Shown: positions 55,447-63,920 of the stretch, piece by piece | Numbering within the stretch: the first letter of the stretch is position 1 | How the letters are laid out: each line of letters begins with the position of its first letter | NCBI RefSeq assembly: GCF_013300825.1 | Contig: NZ_JAAIMY010000015.1 | Location: 16,319-80,318, forward strand | DNA from: Blautia wexlerae | GTDB taxonomy: Bacteria; Bacillota; Clostridia; Lachnospirales; Lachnospiraceae | Direction of reading: 5' to 3' | Length of the DNA stretch: 64,000 nucleotides | Notes under the pieces: generated by a model | Told to the model about the DNA's origin: nothing | The model's database searches: none | What the model saw: only the letters and a program-made list of their open reading frames with translations | Translations under genes and position numbers: made by a program

Positions 55447-56544
55447 TTGTCTAAAAAGAAAGCAACTTCTTCTGACGTGGCAAAGAGGGCAGGAGTCTCC
55501 CAGGCAACTGTTTCCATGGTCCTGAATAAGAAATATAATGTTTCTTTTTCCAGAGAAACAGTAGAGAAGGTAGAGCAGGCAGCCAGAGAATTAGGCTATC
55601 GTCTTCCCGGACGAAAGAACAGAAAAGAAAGCCGGAAAGAGAAGCTGATCGTTGTTTTTTGCCCTACGCTTACAAGCCCGTATTATGTATTGCTTCTGCA
55701 GGGAATTGAGGCAGTGGCGAACAAACAGGGATATGGTGTCTTTATCTGTAATACACAGAGAGATCCCCGTCTGGAGGAGAAGTATCTGCGCATGATGGGT
55801 ACAATAGAGCCGCTTGGCATTATCTACTGCTGTAATCCAAATCCGGATTTTCAGCAGCAGGTAGAGGAACTGGCGCAGACAATCCCACTGGTTATCATCA
55901 GTAATAAAGAGAAAACTACAACTATAGATGCCATTAATCAGGATAATACAGTTGTGGGAAGGATGATGGCAAGACATCTGCTTGATCTGGGGCACAGAGA
56001 TGTAGCGTTTATCACTCCGCCCCTGACAAGGAGACAATGGCAGAGAACAAAACGTGTAAATGGTTTTGTGAAAGAGTTTGAGAAAGAAGGTCTGAAGGAT
56101 CATGTGATCATTAAGGCTGCGGATGAAGCTATCGATATGCAGATCCCGCGGATGGATTCGGAATATTCCATGGGTTATAAGCTTACTATGGAACTTCTGG
56201 ATGAAGGCAGGGAATTTACAGCCATTGCAGGCCAGAATGATATGATGGCTATTGGTGCGCTGGATGCTCTCCATGAAGCAAGGATTCATGTACCCAAGGA
56301 TGTATCGGTGATCGGGTGCGATAATATCTTTTATTCGGGAATACGGAAGATCTCTCTTACTACGATCGATCATTTCGTAGCCCTTAAAGGCAGAGATGCC
56401 TGTGATATTATACTGCGCAAAATCGATGAGCAGTACCGTTTTCTTACAGATTCTGCTCCTGTCAGTCTCTATAATATTGAATATACCCCCAAGCTGATAG
56501 CGAGACGCACTACGGGGTATGTCAGAACCAAAAAAAATAATTAA
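55447..56544 (+). CDS. LacI-family transcriptional regulator with atypical hinge
   Basis: A 365-residue repressor-type regulator. Helix-turn-helix TSSDVAKRAGVSQATVSMVLN (about 6-26) followed by ARELGYRLPGRKNRKESRKEK: the hinge helix normally carries an A-R-x-L pattern whose Leu inserts into a central CG step of the operator; that Leu is absent here. The periplasmic-binding-like domain runs to the end (VVFCPTLTSPYYVLLLQGIE, then IGCDNIFYSG). TTG start with AAAGGAGG 7 bases upstream. It precedes the aldolase/transketolase genes, which it may control; the sugar effector is unknown. Confidence 0.88.
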   Translation: MSKKKATSSDVAKRAGVSQATVSMVLNKKYNVSFSRETVEKVEQAARELGYRLPGRKNRKESRKEKLIVVFCPTLTSPYYVLLLQGIEAVANKQGYGVFICNTQRDPRLEEKYLRMMGTIEPLGIIYCCNPNPDFQQQVEELAQTIPLVIISNKEKTTTIDAINQDNTVVGRMMARHLLDLGHRDVAFITPPLTRRQWQRTKRVNGFVKEFEKEGLKDHVIIKAADEAIDMQIPRMDSEYSMGYKLTMELLDEGREFTAIAGQNDMMAIGALDALHEARIHVPKDVSVIGCDNIFYSGIRKISLTTIDHFVALKGRDACDIILRKIDEQYRFLTDSAPVSLYNIEYTPKLIARRTTGYVRTKKNN

Positions 56545-56560
56545 ATACGTCGAATGAAAA

Positions 56561-56786
56561 TTATTAATAATAATTTTGAAGGCATCCTCTGGAATTGCTG
56601 TAAATCCCGGGATGTGCAGGCTGAAATCCGGTATCAGAGACGGTTTGTAAAGGATTTTTACCTGTAACTGCAAAAGTACTGAACAGTTACGAAAAAGGAA
56701 AAGAAATCAGTTGCGGAATGTATGTTGTGACAGAAAAATAAAGAATTAATAAAACACATGATTATTAATAAGAAAATTATTAATAA
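56561..56786. promoter_or_regulatory. Three TTATTAATAA palindromes, candidate operators
   Basis: The perfect 10-base palindrome TTATTAATAA occurs at 56561-56570, 56762-56771 and 56777-56786 (the last two 15 bases apart, the first 201 bases upstream). The last copy ends 14 bases before the -35 of the fsa promoter. The 56545-56883 gap (339 bases) contains no gene; it also carries GTAACTGCAAAAGTACTGAACAG-type repeat sequence near 56664-56691. Confidence 0.5.
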
Positions 56787-56799
56787 TATTTTGCGGCGC

Positions 56800-56827
56800 T
56801 TGACCTGAATATAAAGTCTGTTATAAT
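56800..56827 (+). promoter_or_regulatory. Sigma-A promoter of the fsa-tkt operon
   Basis: TTGACC, 16-base spacer, perfect TATAAT, 57 bases before the start codon. Confidence 0.75.
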
Positions 56828-56883
56828 GAAACCATCAGATCAATGAACGATTATGACAAGCAAAAATCAGGAGGGTTAAGAAC

Positions 56884-57537
56884 ATGAAATTTTTTATTGA
56901 CACAGCAAAAGTAGAGGATATTAAGGCAGCTAATGATATGGGTGTAATCTGTGGTGTTACTACAAATCCGTCTCTTATCGCAAAAGAAGGAAGAGATTTC
57001 AAGGAAGTAATCAAAGAGATCACATCTATCGTAGACGGACCAATCAGCGGTGAAGTAAAAGCTACTACAACAGATGCAGAAGGAATGATTAAAGAGGGAC
57101 GTGAGATTGCAGCCATCCATCCGAACATGGTTGTTAAGATTCCTATGACAGTAGAAGGTCTGAAAGCAGTTAAGGTTCTTCATGCAGAAGGAATCAAGAC
57201 AAACGTTACTCTGATTTTCACTGCTAACCAGGCACTTCTGGCTGCAAGAGCAGGTGCTACTTATGTATCTCCGTTCCTTGGAAGACTGGATGACATTTCT
57301 ACAAGAGGTGTTGATCTGATCCGCGAGATTGCTGAGATTTTTGAAGTGGCAGGAATCGAGACAGAAATCATCGCAGCAAGCGTAAGAAATCCGATCCATG
57401 TAACAGACTGTGCACTTGCAGGTGCTGACATTGCAACTGTTCCGTACAATGTAATCGTACAGATGACAAAACATCCTCTGACAGATGCAGGTATTGAGAA
57501 ATTCCAGAAAGATTATAAAGCAGTATTCGGCGAATAA
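56884..57537 (+). CDS. fsa: Fructose-6-phosphate aldolase / transaldolase (TalC/MipB type)
   Basis: A 217-residue class I aldolase of the small transaldolase family. [14 protein letters not shown] and [13 protein letters not shown] start the barrel; the Schiff-base Lys is in [21 protein letters not shown] and [11 protein letters not shown] follow. With the transketolase genes right after it, transaldolase activity in the non-oxidative pentose phosphate path is most likely. AGGAGG precedes the ATG. Confidence 0.95.
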   Translation: MKFFIDTAKVEDIKAANDMGVICGVTTNPSLIAKEGRDFKEVIKEITSIVDGPISGEVKATTTDAEGMIKEGREIAAIHPNMVVKIPMTVEGLKAVKVLHAEGIKTNVTLIFTANQALLAARAGATYVSPFLGRLDDISTRGVDLIREIAEIFEVAGIETEIIAASVRNPIHVTDCALAGADIATVPYNVIVQMTKHPLTDAGIEKFQKDYKAVFGE

Positions 57538-57552
57538 GGAGAATTTACCACA

Positions 57553-58392
57553 ATGGAAAAATTAGAACTTCAGAAAATTGCAAACGAAGTCCGTAAAGAC
57601 ATCGTTACTGCATTACATTCTGCAAAAGCAGGACATCCGGGCGGATCTCTGTCTGCAGCAGATGTATTCACTTATTTATATTTTGAAGAAATGAATATTG
57701 ATCCAAAGGATCCTAAGAAGGCTGATCGTGACCGTTTCGTACTTTCCAAAGGCCACACAGCACCGGGATACTACTCTGCACTTGCAGAAAGAGGCTTTTT
57801 CCCAAAAGAAGATCTGAAGACTCTTCGCCATCTGGGTTCCTATTTACAGGGACATCCGGATATGAAACATATCCCGGGTGTTGATATGTCCAGCGGTTCT
57901 CTGGGACAGGGAATCTCTGCAGCAGTTGGTATGGCACTTTCTGCCAAATTAAGCAATGAAAGCTATCGTGTATATACCTTATTAGGCGACGGTGAAATTC
58001 AGGAAGGCCAGGTTTGGGAAGCTGCTATGTTTGCAGGCTTCAGAAAACTGGACAATCTTGTAGTGATCGTGGATAATAATGGACTTCAGATCGACGGTAA
58101 GGTTGACGAAGTATGTTCTCCATACCCGATTGATAAGAAATTTGAGGCATTTAACTTCCATGTAATTAACGTTGCAGACGGAAATGATATGGATCAGTTA
58201 AGAGCTGCTTTTGATGAAGCAAAAGCTACTAAGGGAATGCCTACAGCTATCATTATGAAAACTGTAAAAGGAAAAGGTGTTTCCTTTATGGAAAATCAGG
58301 TTGGATGGCATGGAAAAGCTCCGAATGACGAGCAGTACGCACAGGCAATGGAAGAGTTAGAAAAGGCAGGTGAAGCATTATGTCAGAAGTAA
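57553..58392 (+). CDS. Transketolase, N-terminal subunit
   Basis: Thiamine diphosphate-binding half of a split transketolase (279 residues): SAKAGHPGGSLSAADVFTYL, LSKGHTAPGYYSAL, and the GDGEIQEGQVWEAA...NNGLQIDG diphosphate/Mg motif. Moves two-carbon units between sugar phosphates. Its end overlaps the C-terminal subunit gene by 13 bases, so the two are made together. Confidence 0.96.
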   Translation: MEKLELQKIANEVRKDIVTALHSAKAGHPGGSLSAADVFTYLYFEEMNIDPKDPKKADRDRFVLSKGHTAPGYYSALAERGFFPKEDLKTLRHLGSYLQGHPDMKHIPGVDMSSGSLGQGISAAVGMALSAKLSNESYRVYTLLGDGEIQEGQVWEAAMFAGFRKLDNLVVIVDNNGLQIDGKVDEVCSPYPIDKKFEAFNFHVINVADGNDMDQLRAAFDEAKATKGMPTAIIMKTVKGKGVSFMENQVGWHGKAPNDEQYAQAMEELEKAGEALCQK

Positions 58393-59318
58393 AGAAGATC
58401 GCAACAAGAGCAAGCTACGGTGCTGCACTGGTTGAATTAGGTAAGAAACATGAGAACCTGGTCGTTCTGGACGCTGACCTTGCTGCAGCTACTCAGACTG
58501 GCGTATTCAAAAAAGAATTTCCGGAGCGTCATATTGACTGCGGTATTGCTGAGTGTAATATGATGGGTATTGCCGCAGGTCTGGCTACTACAGGAAAAGT
58601 TCCATTTGCCAGCACATTTGCAATGTTTGCAGCAGGACGTGCTTTTGAGCAGGTTCGTAACTCTATTGCATATCCGAAGATCAATGTAAAAATTGGCGCT
58701 ACTCATGGCGGAATTTCTGTAGGTGAAGATGGTGCTACCCATCAGTGCTGTGAGGATTTCGCTCTTATGAGAGTGATTCCGGGAATGGTTGTTGCCTGCC
58801 CTTCTGATGATATTGAAGCAAAAGCTATGGTAGAAGCAGCTTATGAGCATGTTGGTCCTGTATATATGAGATTTGGACGTCTGGCAGTTCCGGTTATCAA
58901 TGACAGACCGGACTATAAATTTGAATTAGGCAAAGGTATTGTCCTTCGTGAAGGAAAAGACCTTACCATCATTGCAAACGGTCTCTGTGTAGCTCCTGCT
59001 CTTGAAGCTGCAGAGAAGCTTGCGGCAGACGGCGTAGATGCAAAAGTAATCAATATCCATACGATTAAACCTCTGGATGAAGAACTTGTAGTTGCAGCAG
59101 CCAAAGAAACAGGCAAGGTTGTAACTGTAGAAGAGCATTCAGTAATCGGTGGACTTGGCGGAGCAGTATGCGAATGCCTGTCTGAGAAAGCACCTGTACC
59201 TGTAAAACGTATCGGTGTAAATGATGTATTCGGAGAATCCGGTCCTGCCACAGCTCTTCTTGAGAAATATGGTCTTGATGCAGAAGGCATCTACAAACAG
59301 ATCAAAGAATTTGTATAA
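58380..59318 (+). CDS. Transketolase, C-terminal subunit
   Basis: Pyrimidine-binding and C-terminal half of the split transketolase (312 residues): VVLDADLAAATQTG, HIDCGIAECNMMGIAAGLA with the catalytic Glu, THGGISVGEDGATHQ, and the C-terminal domain TVEEHSVIGGLGGAV. Last gene of the fsa-tktN-tktC operon; its final 28 bases overlap the convergent yyaC-like gene, and no hairpin terminator is seen. Confidence 0.96.
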   Translation: MSEVKKIATRASYGAALVELGKKHENLVVLDADLAAATQTGVFKKEFPERHIDCGIAECNMMGIAAGLATTGKVPFASTFAMFAAGRAFEQVRNSIAYPKINVKIGATHGGISVGEDGATHQCCEDFALMRVIPGMVVACPSDDIEAKAMVEAAYEHVGPVYMRFGRLAVPVINDRPDYKFELGKGIVLREGKDLTIIANGLCVAPALEAAEKLAADGVDAKVINIHTIKPLDEELVVAAAKETGKVVTVEEHSVIGGLGGAVCECLSEKAPVPVKRIGVNDVFGESGPATALLEKYGLDAEGIYKQIKEFV

Positions 59319-59845
59319 TTTACGATTCCCTGTGTGATGGTATCTGCCAGAGAGATTACCGTAGACAGGCGGGTAGTCTGAAGGGTTAGCTGTTCCAGTA
59401 CACCTGCGATGTTTACAATCCCTGTGATATGGATATCACCAACAGGAGGAAGTTCTTTCTGAACTGCAGCACCTGGGTAAAGTGCACCATCTGCGATGGT
59501 CACATACCCCAGGTGCTTTTTTTGTCCAAGAGAGGCATCCACTGCAATAACCAGACCTTCGGGATGCAGAATTTTGATCTGGCGGGAAATTCTGGAAAGA
59601 TTTAAAGCATGTACGGGGCTTTTCAGGGTACCGTAAACATAAACGCCATGAGTGTCCGTATTCAGATGTTCAAGTAACTGGTGTCCGATATAGGGACCGA
59701 GACAGTCTCCTGTCACGCGGTCGCTTCCGATACACAGAAAAACCAGTTCCGACCATCTGCCGGGATATTGAAGAATACATTTATTTAAAAGAAAAGCGAT
59801 TTCTTCAGCAGAACTGCTTTTCTGTGAGTCCACATAAAATACCAT
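59291..59845 (-). CDS. yyaC: YyaC-like spore protease family protein
   Basis: A 184-residue protein of the YyaC family, related to the germination protease GPR and to hydrogenase maturation proteases. FLCIGSDRVTGDCLGPYIG (about 36-54) and VIAVDASLGQKKHLGYV with two key Asp positions are present. It indicates a spore-forming organism. The 3' end overlaps tktC. AGGGAGG precedes the ATG. Confidence 0.9.
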   Translation of the reverse strand: MVFYVDSQKSSSAEEIAFLLNKCILQYPGRWSELVFLCIGSDRVTGDCLGPYIGHQLLEHLNTDTHGVYVYGTLKSPVHALNLSRISRQIKILHPEGLVIAVDASLGQKKHLGYVTIADGALYPGAAVQKELPPVGDIHITGIVNIAGVLEQLTLQTTRLSTVISLADTITQGIVNYTNSLICL

Positions 59846-60122
59846 AAAACCTCCCTGATCGTATTATGTACTCGTAGAGTCTCTGTTGTACCTGCACAAA
59901 AAGATTTCGAGAGCACATTATTGATTATATCTTTTAATTGCTATAGTCCCTTTGCTTCATAACAACAAGCTGCGAAGAGGCTTCTGATAACATCATATCC
60001 TTACCGGGATAAAAATATGCACTGTGCAAAATCTGTCGCCAAATTATGGTAAATTCCTCTTACAATGTGATAAAATCTGCAATTTATCTGTGTTATCCTG
60101 ATACCCGAAGGGGTGATGAGAG

Positions 60123-61490
60123 ATGATAGAAGTAATCTATAAGGACGAATCTCAGGAAGGACAAAATGGTGAGGAACCGTTTGGATTACCCAGAAATATA
60201 CGCCAGATCGGCCTGGCAGCCGAAGATTACAGGATTTATATGGAGGACTATGTGTACACATTTCTGGTAAGACTTGCCAGAACAGAGGACTCTTTGGGAG
60301 AAGCAAAAACCAGAGTGGCAGTTCTTACAGGAAATCTTAAATGGCGTTCTCAGATAGCTTATCTGTTTATCAAAGGTGCTATTATGGCGGAGGGGATGGA
60401 GGCAGCACCTGATCATATCGATTTTTCGGAAAATCAATGGAAGCAGATACAGGAAGCCCAGAAGGAGTACTTTGAAGATCAGGAGATTGTGGGATGGTTC
60501 TTTTCGCAGCCTCAGCTTCTACTGAAAGTATCGGAAGTGATGTCCAAAGTACACATGAAACATTTTGGAGGAGAAAAAGTTCTGATGCTTATGGAACCTC
60601 AGGAAAGGGAAGATGCTTTCTTCCGTTATGAAAACAATGAAATGGTGCGTCTGGGAGGGTATTATCTTTATTATGAAAAAAATCCCGGTATGCAGGCGTA
60701 TATGATTGACAAAAACGAAGAACTTCAGCCGGAACCTCAGGAAAAATATGAAGATCAGGCTGTGAAGGATTTTCGCAAAATAATTGCAGATAAAAAGGAA
60801 ACCAGGAAGGAGCCGGCAGCTCCTTCTGTTTTTTCATATGGATTAACTGCATGTCTGGCAATTGCAGTACTGACAGTGGGTGTTAATTTTTACAGAAGTT
60901 ACCAGAATGTAAAACAGAACGAAAAGGAGAGCGCGACGGTTTCTTCAGTGATCGTTGAGGAGATAACGCCGTCTCCTGTTGTCGGGACTTCGAACAATGA
61001 AGCTGTCAGGCAGTATAAACAATACCGGACAGATACTATACAAAATGATGCAGGGAAGAATAAAAAGAATAATGAAGAGAATGATGAAGAGAATAATCAA
61101 AGCACCAGTGAAAAAGAAAATTCTGAAAAGAAAAACAATACTTCAGAGAAAAAAATATCAGCAGAGCAGACAGATACAGAACAAAAATCGGACAAAACAG
61201 AACAGCTTCCGGATGTAAAGACAGAAAAAGCAGATAAAACCGAACAGATCTACCAGCAGGAAGCAGATGAACGTAAAGCACAGAAACGTGTCAGGGAAGC
61301 TGTGCAGAAGGAAAACAGCGAAGCAGCGGGAAAAGCCCATGAGTCATATGTGATTCAGCCCGGCGATACTCTTTTTCAGATAAGTATGGACAGATACGGA
61401 AGTATCGAAGCCATAAGTCAGATCTGCAAATTGAATGGGATGTCAGCGGACGAAATCATTTATCCGGGACAAGTAATTGTATTACCTTAG
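60123..61490 (+). CDS. Single-pass protein: degenerate MPN (JAMM-like) domain, membrane helix, LysM
   Basis: A 455-residue protein. The cytoplasmic part (about 20-200) looks like an MPN fold: IYMEDYVYTFL near the start, the EIVGWFFSQP segment where active JAMM proteases have GWxHSHP, then HMKHFGG, VLMLMEPQEREDAFF and VRLGGYYLYY. The HxH zinc ligands are Phe and Gln here, so it should be inactive. A membrane helix (YGLTACLAIAVLTVGVNFY, about 240) is followed by a long Lys/Glu/Asn-rich region and a C-terminal LysM domain (YVIQPGDTLFQISMDRYGS ... IIYPGQVIVLP) that binds peptidoglycan. Role unknown; a link between cytoplasm and wall is plausible. Confidence 0.72.
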   Translation: MIEVIYKDESQEGQNGEEPFGLPRNIRQIGLAAEDYRIYMEDYVYTFLVRLARTEDSLGEAKTRVAVLTGNLKWRSQIAYLFIKGAIMAEGMEAAPDHIDFSENQWKQIQEAQKEYFEDQEIVGWFFSQPQLLLKVSEVMSKVHMKHFGGEKVLMLMEPQEREDAFFRYENNEMVRLGGYYLYYEKNPGMQAYMIDKNEELQPEPQEKYEDQAVKDFRKIIADKKETRKEPAAPSVFSYGLTACLAIAVLTVGVNFYRSYQNVKQNEKESATVSSVIVEEITPSPVVGTSNNEAVRQYKQYRTDTIQNDAGKNKKNNEENDEENNQSTSEKENSEKKNNTSEKKISAEQTDTEQKSDKTEQLPDVKTEKADKTEQIYQQEADERKAQKRVREAVQKENSEAAGKAHESYVIQPGDTLFQISMDRYGSIEAISQICKLNGMSADEIIYPGQVIVLP

Positions 61491-61506
61491 AAAACTGTGC
61501 TATAAT
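61477..61506 (+). promoter_or_regulatory. Predicted promoter of the DUF5711-cvpA pair
   Basis: TTGTAT, 18-base spacer, perfect TATAAT at 61501-61506. It overlaps the last codons of the LysM gene. Confidence 0.45.
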
Positions 61507-61570
61507 AAATGGCAAAAACTGAAACCTGATAATCAACAAAATGAAAGTGAGAAATAAGGTAAAGGCTAAA

Positions 61571-62818
61571 ATGGCAAATACATTTAAGAAAATAATAAAA
61601 AAACATAAAAAGAAAAAGCTTCAGGCAGAGAGAAACAGAAAAGCGAAAGTCCGGGAGAGAGCTGAAGAGGAATATGCAGATGATTATGAGCGCAGATTGT
61701 CCCGCCACAAAAGAAGTGTAGCGAAAAAGACAGTTATTACAGTGGTGGCGATAGCTGCTGCTGTAACGGCTGTGGGATTTTACATAGAGAAGAGAAGCTA
61801 TCATACTTATAAAGTAATCCAGACAAGTGAGCAGGAGGATATTGTTTCTACAAATTATGTTGAAATGGATGGAAATATTCTTCGATACAGTCCGGACGGG
61901 GTTTCCCTTGTTTCTGATAAGATGAGTACACTCTGGAGCGAAACCTATCAGATGCAGAATCCTGTGGCAGATGTTAACGGAACTCATGCGGTGATTGCGG
62001 ATAAAGATGGAACAACTTTGGAGATTTATGATAAATCCGGAAAAACAGGCAGTGTAACTACTTCCTACAGTATTGTCAAAGCAAAAGTATCCAAAAGCGG
62101 TCTTGTTGCGGCAATCCTGGATGGTGGAGATGATACATGGATTGATTTTTATGGTACGGATGGAAGCCTGATCGCTGAAAATCAGACGAAGATAGATGAT
62201 CCGGGATATCCCCTTGATATTGCCATATCTGAAGACGGAGTAATCATGATGGTAACTTATCAGTTCGTAGATGGAAGTGATACGACCAGTTATGTGGCGT
62301 TTTACAATTTCGGAGATGTAGGACAGAATGAGGATGACAGAATTGTCAGTGGATATAAATATGAAAGCGTGGTAGTTCCGCAGATCCAGTATCTTGATAA
62401 TAACCGGTCTGTAGCACTTAAAGATAATGGATTTACAATTTATCAGGGAAGCCAGATTCCGAAGGAAGTAAAAACAGTAAAAGTAGATAAAGAAATCGTC
62501 AGTACTTTTTATGATAATGATATGATCGGCCTTGTGTTTAAGAATGACAGTAAAGACAAACAGTATACAATGGAAGTTTATACTACAGATGGCAAATTGA
62601 AATTCAAAGAAAACTTCAATATTCCATATACGACGATTAAGTTAAGCGGTGGAAATATTCTGATGTACAACAGCTCCCAGATGTGTGTAATGAACAGCAG
62701 GGGAGTACAGAAATATCTTGGCAGTGTGGATGGAACAATTAAAGATTTCTTCAAAATCGGAATGAACAGATACCTTCTGGTATTGGACAGCGGTGTAGAG
62801 GTAATAAAACTTAGTTAG
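61571..62818 (+). CDS. DUF5711 family membrane-anchored beta-propeller-like protein
   Basis: A 415-residue protein: very basic N terminus (KKIIKKHKKKKLQAERNRK), one membrane helix (VITVVAIAAAVTAVGFYI, about 60-78), then an extracellular domain of repeated beta strands (units such as ILRYSPDGVSLVSDK, GTTLEIYDKSGK, DFYGTDGSLIAEN) resembling a WD/PQQ-type propeller; this is the DUF5711 family common in Lachnospiraceae. ATG 61571 has AAAGG 6 bases upstream; ATG 61541 is possible but lacks a site. The next gene, cvpA-like, follows by 10 bases. Confidence 0.82.
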   Translation: MANTFKKIIKKHKKKKLQAERNRKAKVRERAEEEYADDYERRLSRHKRSVAKKTVITVVAIAAAVTAVGFYIEKRSYHTYKVIQTSEQEDIVSTNYVEMDGNILRYSPDGVSLVSDKMSTLWSETYQMQNPVADVNGTHAVIADKDGTTLEIYDKSGKTGSVTTSYSIVKAKVSKSGLVAAILDGGDDTWIDFYGTDGSLIAENQTKIDDPGYPLDIAISEDGVIMMVTYQFVDGSDTTSYVAFYNFGDVGQNEDDRIVSGYKYESVVVPQIQYLDNNRSVALKDNGFTIYQGSQIPKEVKTVKVDKEIVSTFYDNDMIGLVFKNDSKDKQYTMEVYTTDGKLKFKENFNIPYTTIKLSGGNILMYNSSQMCVMNSRGVQKYLGSVDGTIKDFFKIGMNRYLLVLDSGVEVIKLS

Positions 62819-62828
62819 GAGGATGAAA

Positions 62829-63527
62829 ATGGCTTTAACATGGGCCGGAGTCATTACGATACTTTTTCTGGCAGCTGCATGTGTCAGAGGTTATAGGCGG
62901 GGATTGATAAAAGAACTGGTTTCGCTTGTATGCGTTTTTCTGTCGATGGCGATCGTGTGGTTTATAAATCCTTATGTAAATGAGTTTATTCGGGAAAATA
63001 CATCAATTTATGAAAAAGTACAGGAAAGCTGCCGGGAGTTTGTAGGAGAGGAATACAGCACATGGACAGACAGTGGAGAAAGCCAAGCTGAATTTATAAA
63101 TGAAATGAATCTCCCGGAGCTGCTGAGGAATGGACTGGTTCAGAATAATAATTCTGACAGTTACCAGTATCTGGCTGTAACTACATTTTCGGATTATATT
63201 GCCCAATATCTGGCGAGAATGGCAGTGAACGGAATTTCTTTCCTGATTTCTCTGCTGATGTCGACGATTATGGTGAGGAGTATCACATGGATGCTGAATC
63301 TTGCAGCGAGATTACCTGTGCTTCATGGTATGAACAAGGTGGCAGGAGCGTTGCTGGGGGCAGTTAAATTTCTTATAGTAATATGGATTATCCTTCTGGT
63401 TCTCACCATTGTGTGCAATACAAAGGCTGGTGAGGCGGCCCTTCAGATCATTAAGAAAGATTGCATCCTGAGTTTCATATATGACAGAGATATCCTGATC
63501 AGGATATTTATGAGTATCTTCTATTAG
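62829..63527 (+). CDS. CvpA family membrane protein
   Basis: A 232-residue protein with four helices and the CvpA hallmark CVRGYRRGLIKELVSLVCVF near the start, followed by an extracellular loop and helices ending with the PVLHGMNKVAGALLGAVKFL segment. CvpA proteins relate to colicin V export in E. coli and envelope stability in others; the exact role is unclear. ATG 62829 is 6 bases after AGGAGG; ATG 62823 overlaps that site. Confidence 0.85.
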   Translation: MALTWAGVITILFLAAACVRGYRRGLIKELVSLVCVFLSMAIVWFINPYVNEFIRENTSIYEKVQESCREFVGEEYSTWTDSGESQAEFINEMNLPELLRNGLVQNNNSDSYQYLAVTTFSDYIAQYLARMAVNGISFLISLLMSTIMVRSITWMLNLAARLPVLHGMNKVAGALLGAVKFLIVIWIILLVLTIVCNTKAGEAALQIIKKDCILSFIYDRDILIRIFMSIFY

Positions 63528-63692
63528 AAAGGTTTGGTATCTGTGGACCGTAGGTATCAGATCCAAATGTCTTCCTGCGCAAATGCGAACGATTTCTGAA
63601 TCTTTACTTTGATATTGGGGCGTTAAAAATGAGGATATTATAGCGATATCGGAGATGGTGTAAAAAATATGTAAAAAAATGTAAAATAATAC

Positions 63693-63721
63693 TTGACGTA
63701 AAAAGAAAATAATGATATGAT
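63693..63721 (+). promoter_or_regulatory. rRNA operon promoter P1
   Basis: TTGACG, 17-base spacer, TATGAT. The -10 is followed at once by the hairpin at 63722-63753. Confidence 0.6.
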
Positions 63722-63753
63722 AAATCCGCTTCTGAGTGAGGCGGATTTTTTTT
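63722..63753 (+). terminator. Hairpin with T-run between rRNA promoters P1 and P2
   Basis: AAATCCGC (63722-63729) pairs with GCGGATTT (63741-63748), followed by a run of eight T residues (63746-63753). It would end transcripts from upstream and any that start at P1. Confidence 0.75.
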
Positions 63754-63806
63754 GACAGACAACAGAGATTTGGTTGAACAAAGTTGAAAAAAATATAAAA
63801 AAAGTG

Positions 63807-63835
63807 TTGACAGGAAACTGAAGACATGATATTAT
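63807..63835 (+). promoter_or_regulatory. rRNA operon promoter P2
   Basis: Perfect TTGACA, 17-base spacer, TATTAT. Confidence 0.75.
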
Positions 63836-63891
63836 ATCAGAGTTGCTGATGCAGATGAAAAAAGAACTTAAAAAATAAAATAAAAAAGTTC

Positions 63892-63920
63892 TTGACAAAG
63901 CAAAAAGCAAGTGATATAAT
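63892..63920 (+). promoter_or_regulatory. rRNA operon promoter P3
   Basis: Perfect TTGACA, 17-base spacer, perfect TATAAT, 85 bases after P2. An A-rich tract (63857-63887) precedes it like an UP element. Confidence 0.88.
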
